Below, in pieces: positions 44,708 through 53,336 of a DNA stretch of 64,000 bases (the first letter of the stretch is position 1; each line of letters opens with the position of its first letter). Position numbers and translations under genes: made by a program. The notes below the pieces were generated by a model. The model was not told the DNA's origin, ran no database searches, and saw only the letters and a list, made by a program, of their open reading frames with translations. The DNA lies in the IMG/VR virus record IMGVR_UViG_3300013131_000041, positions 1-64,000 of that record. One strand, written 5' to 3'. The stretch comes from a virus.

Positions 44708-45322
44708 ATGAATTCAACGGCGAAATTAGACATTAAAGGTTTTTTAAAGATATTTGACCCTATCAGCATGGAAGTACTTGTTGAAAAAACAAATGCCATC
44801 CATTACGAAAATTTCTCAGCGGCCCTAGCACAAAACGTAGCCAACAAAGGTACTAACTTTATTACAGAAATGCACTTTGGCAATGGTGGTACTACAGTTG
44901 ATCCTACAGGCGTTATTACATATTTGCCTACTAATACTAACGTAGCAAACGCAGACTTGTACAATCCTACATATTACAAGATTGTAGATGACACAAATGC
45001 TGCTAATACAGATCCTGTGAATAACAAAATGGTAGTAAGCCATACACCAGGATTAAAATATACAGATATTGTAGTAAGTTGTTTACTTGACTACGGTGAG
45101 CCTAGCGGACAAGCGGTGTTTGATAATAGTCAAACACTCACAGGCGACTTTGTTTTTGACGAATTGGGGTTGTTTGGTTATGTAAGTGGTGCGAGCGGTC
45201 TGGGAGCAGGCTTGCCGTTGCTAACACATGTAATCTTTAGTCCAGTACAAAAAGCATTAAATCGTTTAATACAAATAGAATATACAGTTCGAGTACAAAC
45301 TCTAACTAATTTGACAGCATAA
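44708..45322 (+). CDS. Conserved T4-like tail/fibre structural protein
   Basis: This is a 204-residue protein. Recognisable parts are IKGFLKIFDPISMEVLVEKT near residue 8, NAIHYENFSAALAQNVAN, MHFGNGGTTVDPTGVITYLP near 56, and the end VIFSPVQKALNRLIQIEYTV near 178. Proteins with this pattern are common in the tail-fibre region of T4-like cyanophages as virion proteins without a known precise function. There is no signal or membrane segment. The start abuts the preceding small gene. Confidence 0.7.
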   Translation: MNSTAKLDIKGFLKIFDPISMEVLVEKTNAIHYENFSAALAQNVANKGTNFITEMHFGNGGTTVDPTGVITYLPTNTNVANADLYNPTYYKIVDDTNAANTDPVNNKMVVSHTPGLKYTDIVVSCLLDYGEPSGQAVFDNSQTLTGDFVFDELGLFGYVSGASGLGAGLPLLTHVIFSPVQKALNRLIQIEYTVRVQTLTNLTA

Positions 45323-45335
45323 CTAGGAAGATAAA

Positions 45336-46697
45336 ATGTCATACATTGTAAATTTACCAGACGGTACCTTACTAACAACAATTTTAGATGGTACTGTAAA
45401 TAACACAGCGTCTAGTCTGACGCTAGTGGGTCGCAACTATAGCGGCTACGGTGAAATTATAGCAGAGGATCTAGTAGCACTACTAGTAAACTTTTCTAAA
45501 AATACTTCACCAGCTAATCCAAATACTGGACAAATTTGGTATGACAGTGGCAACAAGTTAGTTAAGGTTTATACTGGCACATCTTGGAAAAATGTTGGGT
45601 CAGCAACTTACTCATCAACTGCACCAAGTACTACAGTTGGCGGCGACTTCTGGTGGGACAGTGATGACAAACAACTATATTGCTACGATGGTACAAGCCC
45701 ATATGATATTTCAGGTTGGACTTTAGTAGGCCCTGGATATAGCAGTGCATCTGGCTACGGTAAGAGTGGCGCACTATTTGAAACTATTTCAGACGGCACA
45801 ACATGGCACCATGTGGTATCGATGTACATCGACGGCACACGTTATGCAATCGTATCTGAAGAATCATTCACACCTAATGTAAGTATTACTGGTTTTGGTG
45901 AACTACAGATTGGATGGAACATGAGCTCAGACGGAACTAAAGGTTACGTCTGGGGAACTGCAAACAACGCTAGTTACCTAGGTGGTCAACCAGCGGCTAA
46001 TTATTTCCGTAACAACATCAATAACAGTGGCACTGGTACACTATCGATTGTAAACAACGGTGGGTTAACTGCTGGTGCATACGGACAATTTGTTGCTAAT
46101 ATTACAAGTAATAATGTAAGCCTGCACAACACAGTTACTGGTAGTTTAAATCTAGTAAACAAAGGTAATGTGGCACTAACAGTTACGTCATCGGGCCAAA
46201 TAACAGTAAACACAGACCCAGCAGTGGCATTAGGTGTAGCAACAAAACAATATGTAGATAATAAATTCAACGACACTGTGTTATACGGTGTACCTGTTGC
46301 ACCAACCGCGCCATTTGGTACTGCTAATACAATGTTAGCTACAACAGAATTCGTTGTAAACAATTCGGGATTCTACAAATACAAGATCTACCAAGGCAAT
46401 AGTCATATGTGGATCAACGACAGCGGCGCAGGTAGTGCTAACTTAGTATTAGATGGCACAACCGTAATGACTGCCACAGCAAGTGGAGTAGTATTAAATA
46501 ATGGTGCTACTGCTACAACACAAGGACAGACCTATAACACTTCGGGCAATAGTTTAGTTGCTACTACGCAGTTTGCTAAAACAGCAACAACATGGTGGGG
46601 CGGCAGTGCTAAGTTTGTAAGTAATATTGCACCTGCGGTAGGTGTAAATGACATTGGAAGCAACGACGGTGACTTCTGGTTCCAATACGCAGAATAA
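45336..46697 (+). CDS. Tail fibre protein, paralogue 1
   Basis: This 453-residue protein begins with a module of about 190 residues shared with the proteins at 46712 and 48919: DGTVNNTASSLTLVGRNYSGYGE near residue 18, then ALLVNFSKNTSPANPNTGQIWYDS and a FWWDSDDKQLYCYDG strand pair. A conserved N-terminal module suggests a common attachment point on the baseplate, with variable distal parts. The C-terminal half is beta-repeat and contains VATKQYVDNKFND near residue 305. No receptor-binding motif can be identified. AGGAAG precedes the ATG. Confidence 0.78.
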   Translation: MSYIVNLPDGTLLTTILDGTVNNTASSLTLVGRNYSGYGEIIAEDLVALLVNFSKNTSPANPNTGQIWYDSGNKLVKVYTGTSWKNVGSATYSSTAPSTTVGGDFWWDSDDKQLYCYDGTSPYDISGWTLVGPGYSSASGYGKSGALFETISDGTTWHHVVSMYIDGTRYAIVSEESFTPNVSITGFGELQIGWNMSSDGTKGYVWGTANNASYLGGQPAANYFRNNINNSGTGTLSIVNNGGLTAGAYGQFVANITSNNVSLHNTVTGSLNLVNKGNVALTVTSSGQITVNTDPAVALGVATKQYVDNKFNDTVLYGVPVAPTAPFGTANTMLATTEFVVNNSGFYKYKIYQGNSHMWINDSGAGSANLVLDGTTVMTATASGVVLNNGATATTQGQTYNTSGNSLVATTQFAKTATTWWGGSAKFVSNIAPAVGVNDIGSNDGDFWFQYAE

Positions 46698-46711
46698 TAT
46701 AAGGTAAAGTA

Positions 46712-47989
46712 ATGCCATATTCAATAACGACTACATCAGGTGCTCCAGTAGCAACCGTACAAGACGCAACGATTAATACAACATCGACCGCACTAACTCT
46801 AATTGGTAGAGATTATGCAGGATACGGTGCATTTCTTAACGAAAACTTTGTTCACCTATTAGAAAACTTTGCAGCAAATGTAGCACCTAGTCAAAAGTTA
46901 ACAGGCCAAATTTGGTACGATACTAGTGCAAACACATTAAAAGTTTGGAATACGAGTATCAATGCGTGGAAACCAATCAGTAGTTCGTTGGCACAGGCAA
47001 ATGAACCAGACGGCGTAGATTCGAGTCAAGGTGATTTGTGGTTTGATACTGTTAATAATCAACTCCATGCTTATAATAACGGATGGCAACTAATAGGCCC
47101 GCAGATAACAGAAACCGATGGTACTACATCTGGTTCGGTTGTTGAGGTAATACAAGATTCTAGTGATATTAATCACACAGTAATTAAACTATATGTAAGA
47201 AATACAGTAGTTGGTATTATTAGTTCTGATGCGGCATTTACACCTAAGACTTCAATCAATGGGTTCTCTACTATCAAACCTGGTTTCAACTTAGCAAGCT
47301 CCACAGCAGTCGCTGATGCACAATATAATGGTGAAACTACTAATGCAACGACATTAAACGGTGTTACATCGGCACAATTTTTACGTAGTGATCAACCGTC
47401 TACTACAGCATACGCATTAAGCGTGGGTAATTTAGTTGTTGGCAGTGCATTGGCATTGAACGAAATTACTAGTAACAGTGAAGTACAAATTCAAAGCCTA
47501 CTACCTAGTTACGATTTAAACTTATATACTAATTTTTCCGGTACGCCAAGTCGTACTTTGGGTATTAGCGGAGCAACTGGTGGTGTTACTGTAGACAACG
47601 CATTAGCAGTGTTGGGAGCATTTAGTGTAGATGGCACAACTACATTATCTGGAACTATTACTTTAGGTGATGTAACTACTTTACAAAATAAAATTATACC
47701 TAGCGCAGATGGCTCGATCGATATCGGCGCTACAGCTACAAGATTTGCTAATGTACATGCTACATACTTTAATGGTATTTTTAACGGTAATGTACTAGCA
47801 CAACAAATTACAGTAGGTAATGTAAATATTTCTACAACAGCAATTACAGTAAATGGCAACACTATGGCTACTCAGTCATATGTTACATCTTATGTACAAA
47901 CAGCTGGCCGTAATAGTCAAGGTACCAGAACAATTAGTACCAGTGGCCCTAGTGGCGGCTCAAACGGTGATATCTGGTACCAGGTGTAA
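46712..47989 (+). CDS. Tail fibre protein, paralogue 2
   Basis: This 425-residue protein shares its N-terminal module with both sister fibres (TALTLIGRDYAGYGAFLNEN near residue 28, then LLENFAANVAPSQKLTGQIW), and is closest to the one at 48919. A shaft element DGSIDIGATATRFANVHATYF lies near residue 335, followed by short strands and a Gly/Ser-rich end (TISTSGPSGGSNGDIWYQV). It ends two bases before the glycine-rich adhesin gene, so that protein may be its tip or assembly partner. Confidence 0.78.
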   Translation: MPYSITTTSGAPVATVQDATINTTSTALTLIGRDYAGYGAFLNENFVHLLENFAANVAPSQKLTGQIWYDTSANTLKVWNTSINAWKPISSSLAQANEPDGVDSSQGDLWFDTVNNQLHAYNNGWQLIGPQITETDGTTSGSVVEVIQDSSDINHTVIKLYVRNTVVGIISSDAAFTPKTSINGFSTIKPGFNLASSTAVADAQYNGETTNATTLNGVTSAQFLRSDQPSTTAYALSVGNLVVGSALALNEITSNSEVQIQSLLPSYDLNLYTNFSGTPSRTLGISGATGGVTVDNALAVLGAFSVDGTTTLSGTITLGDVTTLQNKIIPSADGSIDIGATATRFANVHATYFNGIFNGNVLAQQITVGNVNISTTAITVNGNTMATQSYVTSYVQTAGRNSQGTRTISTSGPSGGSNGDIWYQV

Positions 47990-47991
47990 CT

Positions 47992-48870
47992 ATGCCTAAA
48001 TTGTGGGTCAATGATAGCGGTACATGGAAACAAGTACAGCGTGCCTGGGTAAATCAAAGTGGCACATGGAAACCTTTAAAACAGGGTTTTGTCAACGACA
48101 ACGGTATTAATCGTCAATTTTATCCCGAAGTAACAGGTAATGTAACATATTCTGTTCCAGGGCTATATACGTACACAGTTCCTGCAGGCATCACAAGCCT
48201 ACAAATTACAGTAGCTGGCGCAGGAGGCGGTGGCGGCGGCGGCGACGGTAGTTATTCAGGCCATGTAGGGTATGGCGGTAACGTTGTTACTTGGACATCA
48301 AGAACTATATGGCCGGGAAACACCTTAGTTATTAGTGTAGGTTCTCCCGGACTTGCAGGTAGCACTGGCGGTGGAGCGGCGGGCGGATTGGGCGGTACAG
48401 ATGCACGCGGCATATCCTACGGCGGCCGTGGCGGTAATAGTGGCGGATCTGGCTCGAGTGGCTCGGGTGGGGGCGGCGGCGCCGCAAGTTGGGTAGTAAT
48501 GAATAGTGGTAATGTTGCCTGTGCCGCAGGCGGCTCAGGTGGAGGTGGTGCCGGTGTTAACTCTGCAGGGTTAGGAATACTTAATATTAGTGCTAACCCG
48601 TATACTTACGGCTCACAAGGTCAAGATAAGTCGGGAGATGGTGGCGGTGCTGGTGGTGGTGGAGGTGGTTCTCTGCGAGGTGCTCCAGGCGGCCAAACAG
48701 TTGCTGGCGATAATGGCGCATATTCTGGCGGTTACGGATTAAGCTATGTTACACCTGTACCAAGTGAAGGCGGCAATTCGTCAGGGTATACTAGCAGCAT
48801 AGCATCAAACGGTGGCTCTGCAGCCGCAGATGGGTCTGCGGGATATGTTACGATTGTGCCTTTAATTTAA
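47992..48870 (+). CDS. Glycine-rich tail fibre adhesin-like protein
   Basis: This is a 292-residue protein. Residues 1-45 contain three copies of a short W-V-N-x-S-G-T-W-K repeat (VNDSGTWK, VNQSGTWK, VNDNG), likely a fibre-binding element. After a strand-rich spacer (TYSVPGLYTYTVPAGITSLQ), residues 75-280 are dominated by Gly runs separated by variable loops. This resembles the polyglycine sandwich of T-even type gp38 tip adhesins and other glycine-rich receptor-binding proteins. Host recognition is the likely role; the similarity is of composition and layout, not a proven homology. It stands between two fibre paralogues, as adhesin genes often do. Confidence 0.68.
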   Translation: MPKLWVNDSGTWKQVQRAWVNQSGTWKPLKQGFVNDNGINRQFYPEVTGNVTYSVPGLYTYTVPAGITSLQITVAGAGGGGGGGDGSYSGHVGYGGNVVTWTSRTIWPGNTLVISVGSPGLAGSTGGGAAGGLGGTDARGISYGGRGGNSGGSGSSGSGGGGGAASWVVMNSGNVACAAGGSGGGGAGVNSAGLGILNISANPYTYGSQGQDKSGDGGGAGGGGGGSLRGAPGGQTVAGDNGAYSGGYGLSYVTPVPSEGGNSSGYTSSIASNGGSAAADGSAGYVTIVPLI

Positions 48871-48884
48871 GAGATCGTAATCAA

Positions 48885-48892
48885 GATAAATA
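48885..48892 (+). promoter_or_regulatory. Candidate late promoter (GATAAATA) for the third fibre gene
   Basis: GATAAATA is 26 bases before ATG 48919, in a 48-base gap between fibre genes, with TAGG in the leader. It is the clearest octamer inside the fibre block. Confidence 0.62.
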
Positions 48893-48918
48893 AGTATATT
48901 ATTAAATAGGTTTAAAAT

Positions 48919-50358
48919 ATGTCATATACAGTTACTACAACAGCTGGTGCAACAATAGCAACAGTAGCAGACGGTACAGTAAATACCACAGCAACTAGTC
49001 TTACACTTATTGGTAAGAACTATGCTGGTTACGGTATTTTCTTAAACGAGAATTATGTTCAGTTACTAGAGAATTTTAGTAACAGTACTGCTCCTACAGC
49101 ACCTTTAACAGGTCAATTATGGTATGACAGCACAAACGATATTTTAAAAGTCTACAATGCTACAACAAATACATGGAAACCTATTTCAAGCTCAATCTCA
49201 CAATCAACAGCACCTTCAGCAAGTATTAGTGTAACTGGTGATATTTGGTGGGATACAACTAACGCACAATTAAAGGTATGGTCAGGAAGTTCTTGGGTAA
49301 CCATTGGTCCTGCATACACAAGCACATCAGGTACTAGCGGGCCAGTTACTGAAAGTATCAATGACAGTGGTGGCAATCCTCATGCTGTTACTAAATTCTA
49401 TGTATCAAATCAGGTTATTGCTATATTAAGTAAAGATGCAACATTTACACCACAGACAAGTATTCCTGGTTTTAGTACAATCATTCCAGGGTTGAACCTA
49501 ATCAGTCAAAGTACTTTAGCTGGAGCACAGTTCACTGGCGCCACAACTGGCGCAAGTACATTAGGTGGTTACACAGCGAGTCAATTCTTACGTAGCGATA
49601 TTGCTCAAACAACAAGTTATGCGTTTGGCGCAGCTGGCGGGTTAACTGTGGGCAGTGATTTAACATTTGATACCAGTTCAGGTACAGCAGTAGTAGCAGA
49701 AACAACGTCAAATAAAAATATACGTATTGATATAAACAAAAGTGGTGTTACAACAACAGCTTTGACAATTGCCGCAAGTACTAATACAATAACAGTAGCA
49801 AATGCTCTAGCAGTTACAGGTAATATTTCTGTAAGCGGTGGATTAACTATTGCATCAGGAAAACATATTACTCCAGCAGCTAACGCAACTAGCTTCTTAG
49901 GATCAGCAACTAGTAGATTTGCCAACGTGTACGCTACATATTTTGTTGGTCAAGCGATTACATCACAATACGCTGACTTAGCGGAACGTTTTGAAGCCGA
50001 TACAACTTATGCTCCAGGTACGGTTGTTGAGCTAGGCGGAGTAAAAGAAATTACAGCAGCTGCTGAAGAACTAACAGAAAAAGTGTTTGGTGTTATTAGT
50101 ACTGCGGCAGGGTTCTTGATGAACGGTGAAGCAGGCAATAATTTTACACACCCACCAGTAGCAATGAGCGGAAGAGTTCCTGTTCGTGTAACAGGTTGTG
50201 TATCCAAAGGCGATCGTTTAGTAAGCGCAGGCAATGGTATTGCACGTGCAGCGGCACGTAATGAATTAACACCATTTAACGTAATTGGCCGCGCACTAGA
50301 AGATAAGCACACGAGCGAAGAAGGCACAGTTGAAGCCATTGTAAAACTAAATAGCTAA
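48919..50358 (+). CDS. Tail fibre protein, paralogue 3, with conserved C-terminal domain
   Basis: This 479-residue protein has the shared N-terminal fibre module (TSLTLIGKNYAGYGIFLNEN near residue 26), a shaft with ATSFLGSATSRFANVYATYF near 320, and a C-terminal domain of about 130 residues absent from its sisters. That domain starts QYADLAERFEADTTYAPGTV and includes AGFLMNGEAGN and SGRVPVRVTGCVSKGDRLVS. It recurs at the ends of many phage fibre and neck proteins. I do not assign it an enzymatic or chaperone activity, though self-cleaving chaperone domains occur at such positions. Confidence 0.78.
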   Translation: MSYTVTTTAGATIATVADGTVNTTATSLTLIGKNYAGYGIFLNENYVQLLENFSNSTAPTAPLTGQLWYDSTNDILKVYNATTNTWKPISSSISQSTAPSASISVTGDIWWDTTNAQLKVWSGSSWVTIGPAYTSTSGTSGPVTESINDSGGNPHAVTKFYVSNQVIAILSKDATFTPQTSIPGFSTIIPGLNLISQSTLAGAQFTGATTGASTLGGYTASQFLRSDIAQTTSYAFGAAGGLTVGSDLTFDTSSGTAVVAETTSNKNIRIDINKSGVTTTALTIAASTNTITVANALAVTGNISVSGGLTIASGKHITPAANATSFLGSATSRFANVYATYFVGQAITSQYADLAERFEADTTYAPGTVVELGGVKEITAAAEELTEKVFGVISTAAGFLMNGEAGNNFTHPPVAMSGRVPVRVTGCVSKGDRLVSAGNGIARAAARNELTPFNVIGRALEDKHTSEEGTVEAIVKLNS

Positions 50359-50374
50359 AAGGGTATAAAAAGAC

Positions 50375-51343
50375 ATGTCGTACGCACAAGGTGGATTGAT
50401 ACAAGCCAATGACTATAATAATTTAGCCTGGGGTGGCAATACCACTGGTACATATAATAGTTCTGTAACAAATTTGGCACAGGTGATGGGTGTAGGGTAT
50501 GGTTATAGAGGTTATGGCCAAACAATTACTGCTATTAACGTTGTAGACATTGGCAGCACAGTTACAGGTACTCAATGGGCGGGTCTAATTTATCTAACTA
50601 ATCGTGCATTAGGTCACCAAAGCGGCGCAGGCGCACAATTAGGCTCAGGCGGTAACATCGGTACTACAGCAGGTAGTACAATCACAGCGTATGGTAACGT
50701 AGCAACAGCAGTTGGTACCGTTAATACTAATGCAAATACAGCATCTGCACAAGGTAGCACAACTACTGGTAGTGTTTTTACAGCTAACCCAAATGGTGGT
50801 TCTGGAACAATTTCAGGATCGTGGACTCGTACAGTTACTTTTGCAAGTGCTAATGCTGCTCGCTACTTCTTTAACTCCGGTGGTCAAATTAATTGGGTTA
50901 TCACAGGTGCAACTAATAATAACGGCACGCTACGTAGTGCTGATTTAGTAACGCAATGGGCAACATATCAAGCAGGTGGCAGTGTTAAAAATAGCAGTGC
51001 AACCCCTAGAACAGGTAGCGGTGGCACACAAAACACTGCAAACACAGGATTAGGCTACTGGGCTTTAACAACATTGGCACAAGAATGTTCAAAAATTACA
51101 TCAGCAAACTATCGTTATGAATATAACAGTGATTATACCACTGTAAGTTTACGCACAAATGGAGTACAAGGGTCTAACGGCGATGTAGGATCTATTTTAT
51201 ACATTGACTTTGGTTGGTACATGTTCTCAACTTATGCAGGGTTAAACGATAACGTTGATGTTACGGTGTCACATCGCATTGATATAGTGTATCCAGAAAG
51301 TACTTACTTGGCAAACACCTGGGGCACAGTAACTATATCATAA
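50375..51343 (+). CDS. Tail fibre-region structural protein
   Basis: This 322-residue Gly/Thr/Asn-rich beta protein starts MSYAQGGLIQANDYNNLAWG and has a GYGYRGYGQTITAINVV element near residue 42. The start resembles virion proteins near the fibre genes of other T4-like aquatic phages, and the body ends with a jelly-roll-like beta region (VDVTVSHRIDIVYPEST). It is the last gene of the virion block before the sigma-70 promoter at 51347. Its exact place in the particle is unknown. Confidence 0.65.
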   Translation: MSYAQGGLIQANDYNNLAWGGNTTGTYNSSVTNLAQVMGVGYGYRGYGQTITAINVVDIGSTVTGTQWAGLIYLTNRALGHQSGAGAQLGSGGNIGTTAGSTITAYGNVATAVGTVNTNANTASAQGSTTTGSVFTANPNGGSGTISGSWTRTVTFASANAARYFFNSGGQINWVITGATNNNGTLRSADLVTQWATYQAGGSVKNSSATPRTGSGGTQNTANTGLGYWALTTLAQECSKITSANYRYEYNSDYTTVSLRTNGVQGSNGDVGSILYIDFGWYMFSTYAGLNDNVDVTVSHRIDIVYPESTYLANTWGTVTIS

Positions 51344-51346
51344 TGG

Positions 51347-51375
51347 TTGCTTTTTTCTACTAGGGTCGCTATACT
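51347..51375 (+). promoter_or_regulatory. Sigma-70 promoter (TTGCTT - 17 bp - TATACT) for the modification gene cluster
   Basis: TTGCTT at 51347-51352 and TATACT at 51370-51375 are 17 bases apart. Transcription would begin near 51382, about 8 bases before the ATG, giving almost no leader and no ribosome site. This separates the glycosyltransferase/radical SAM operon from the late fibre genes. Confidence 0.7.
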
Positions 51376-51390
51376 AGATAATTACTAGTA
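51372..51390 (+). promoter_or_regulatory. Inverted repeat over the -10 box and start codon, possible operator
   Basis: TACTAG (51372-51377) and CTAGTA (51385-51390) are perfect inverted arms around 7 bases. They cover part of the -10 box and reach the first base of the ATG. It could bind a repressor or form a weak hairpin; the short arms make chance possible. Confidence 0.35.
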
Positions 51391-51704
51391 TGAGCGACTT
51401 AAATCAATTAATCCAAGAAATACGGTTAGCCACTGACTATCAAGTCAATAAACGTATCTTACGAGAAAAAATCCAAACAGACTTACAAGTAGCACATGCT
51501 GGTGGCTTATTTAAAGTTACACCAGAGCTAATAGCGTTTATTAACAGCTGGGATAGCGATGAACTGTTCTTAGAAGATACATACCAAAATCCAATCAAAG
51601 TTAATCGAAAAGAATTTCTAGAACTGTGTAAACAGCATTATCAAATGGTAATGAATACATGGCATATTCAACATGAAGAAATCAAACGTGCCCGTAAAGT
51701 CTAG
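51390..51704 (+). CDS. Unknown protein, first gene of the cluster operon
   Basis: This 104-residue, mostly helical and charged protein has a central VTPELIAFINSWDSDELFLEDT and an end rich in His/Gln/Lys. I do not recognise a family. It has no signal, membrane segment or cysteine pattern. It directly follows the sigma-70 promoter and overlaps the next gene by 32 bases, so it belongs to the glycosyltransferase/radical SAM operon. It could be an accessory or regulator, with no direct support. Confidence 0.65.
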   Translation: MSDLNQLIQEIRLATDYQVNKRILREKIQTDLQVAHAGGLFKVTPELIAFINSWDSDELFLEDTYQNPIKVNRKEFLELCKQHYQMVMNTWHIQHEEIKRARKV

Positions 51705-52482
51705 AGGGGTATTAGTATTTGCCTTCAACACAGAAAAGACTGATTATGTTCGTATAGCAGAACAAGCTGCACGACTTGTTCATCACACATTAAATCTTCC
51801 TATCACATTAGTCACTGAACCCGGTGTTATGTCAGAACACTTTGACACTACTATATATGTAGATAACACACTTAAAAATTTCAAAGTTGGTGAACAAGGT
51901 AGTTGGCGTAACGGTGATAGATTTAGAGCTTATGAACTTAGCCCATACAATGAAACCTTATTAATAGATACAGACTACTTAATGCTAGATGATAGCCTGC
52001 TTAAGTTATTTGAACAGGATTTTGATTATCGTATTATGAGCTGGAACAATAAACCTGCAACTCCTTGGTTACTAAAAATGGGAATGTATAGTCACGAGTA
52101 CTTATGGGCAACTGCTATATTATTCCGCAAAACTCCCAGGGCCAAGATGTTATTTGATCTTGTGGGTAGAGTGCAACGCAATTATGATTACTATAGAAGA
52201 CTATATCATATGCGCGAAGGAAACTTCCGCAATGATTATGCTTTTACTATTGCTAATAATATCTTAAATGGTTACGATTTAAACTTTGATCAAGGCATAG
52301 TTACACCTATGCTAACTTTTGCTGATGTTACAACCAGCATCGCACCTAAAGGAAATATGTTAGTGGTCAAAGAGCAAGAACGAGCCTATGTAATACCCCG
52401 CCAAAATATACACGTTATGGATAAAGGGTATCTGTTAAGTGACAACTTTAATGAATTCGTTAATACCGTATGCGCAGAGTAG
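51673..52482 (+). CDS. Glycosyltransferase-like protein with DTD motif
   Basis: This 269-residue protein has a GT-A-like layout. An N-terminal strand GVLVFAFNT is followed by TLNLPITLVTEPG, and the acidic motif in ETLLIDTDYLML (Asp99-Thr-Asp101) is the DxD-type site that binds metal and nucleotide sugar. Glycogenin/GT8-like enzymes show similar strands, but the family is not certain. ATG 51673 overlaps the previous gene; a GTG at 51688 with AAGAAA upstream is an alternative start. It would transfer sugar to an unknown acceptor, possibly a fibre protein or surface glycan. Confidence 0.65.
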   Translation: MKKSNVPVKSRGVLVFAFNTEKTDYVRIAEQAARLVHHTLNLPITLVTEPGVMSEHFDTTIYVDNTLKNFKVGEQGSWRNGDRFRAYELSPYNETLLIDTDYLMLDDSLLKLFEQDFDYRIMSWNNKPATPWLLKMGMYSHEYLWATAILFRKTPRAKMLFDLVGRVQRNYDYYRRLYHMREGNFRNDYAFTIANNILNGYDLNFDQGIVTPMLTFADVTTSIAPKGNMLVVKEQERAYVIPRQNIHVMDKGYLLSDNFNEFVNTVCAE

Positions 52483-53336
52483 ATCAATATAAAGCACAGC
52501 AGGGATTTTTCACAATAGCACAGAATAGTAGTGATGTAGATTACCTACGCCTGGCATATCTACAAGCATTAAGTATCAAATTAACCATGCCTGGTAGTCT
52601 ATATGCTGTAGCAGTCGACACAAATACCTTAGCGTTGGTCACAGAAGAACATCGCAAGGTGTTTGACTATGTCATTACTATAGAAAACGATGAATCAGCC
52701 TATGATGACTGGAAACTACGTAACGAATGGCAGGCATTTTTCCTGACCCCATTTAAAGAAACCATTAAATTAGAAAGCGACATAGTATTCACTCGTAGTA
52801 TTGCACATTGGTGGAATACGTTCAGACTTAAGAACATAGTGCTTAGCCAAGGCTGTAGAGATTATTATGGTAATCTAAGCCGTGACCGAACATATCGACA
52901 GTTGTTTGACGATAACCAATTACCAGATGTATATAATGGCTTAATGTATTTCCGTTATAGTCCTGAGGCCGCTGAGTTCTTTTGGTATGCAAGATTGATA
53001 TTTCAAAACTGGCCAGACGTCAAAAATACCTTAGTTAAATGCTACGACGACGAACCTACTACTGATGTAGTCTACGCACTTGCGGCCAAGATCATAGGTG
53101 AAGAAAAGTGTACTATTCCGGGTGTGGATTTTATTAACTTTACTCATATGAAGTCGGCAATTAATAAATTTGCTAGTACACATAACTGGCAGGACTTAGT
53201 AGTACACGAAGTTGATGCACCAATGGTTAGAATAAACAACATAAATCAATATCATCCCTTGCACTATCAAAATAAAGAATGGGTAACAGATGAATTAATC
53301 AAGGAGTATGCTGATGAATTGGCAAGAAGAGTTTGA
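52470..53336 (+). CDS. Glycosyltransferase-like paralogue with ESD in place of DxD
   Basis: This 288-residue protein has the same overall plan as its upstream neighbour: GFFTIAQNSSDVDYLRLAYLQ near residue 12, SIKLTMPGSLYAVAV and ETIKLESDIVFTRS near residue 97. The expected DxD is ESD (102-104), which may weaken metal binding or define a subfamily. Near the middle are CRDYYGNLSRDRTYRQLF and LPDVYNGLMYFR, the latter typical of a GT-A acceptor loop. It overlaps both neighbours. It may be an active or an inactive partner enzyme. Confidence 0.62.
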   Translation: MRRVDQYKAQQGFFTIAQNSSDVDYLRLAYLQALSIKLTMPGSLYAVAVDTNTLALVTEEHRKVFDYVITIENDESAYDDWKLRNEWQAFFLTPFKETIKLESDIVFTRSIAHWWNTFRLKNIVLSQGCRDYYGNLSRDRTYRQLFDDNQLPDVYNGLMYFRYSPEAAEFFWYARLIFQNWPDVKNTLVKCYDDEPTTDVVYALAAKIIGEEKCTIPGVDFINFTHMKSAINKFASTHNWQDLVVHEVDAPMVRINNINQYHPLHYQNKEWVTDELIKEYADELARRV

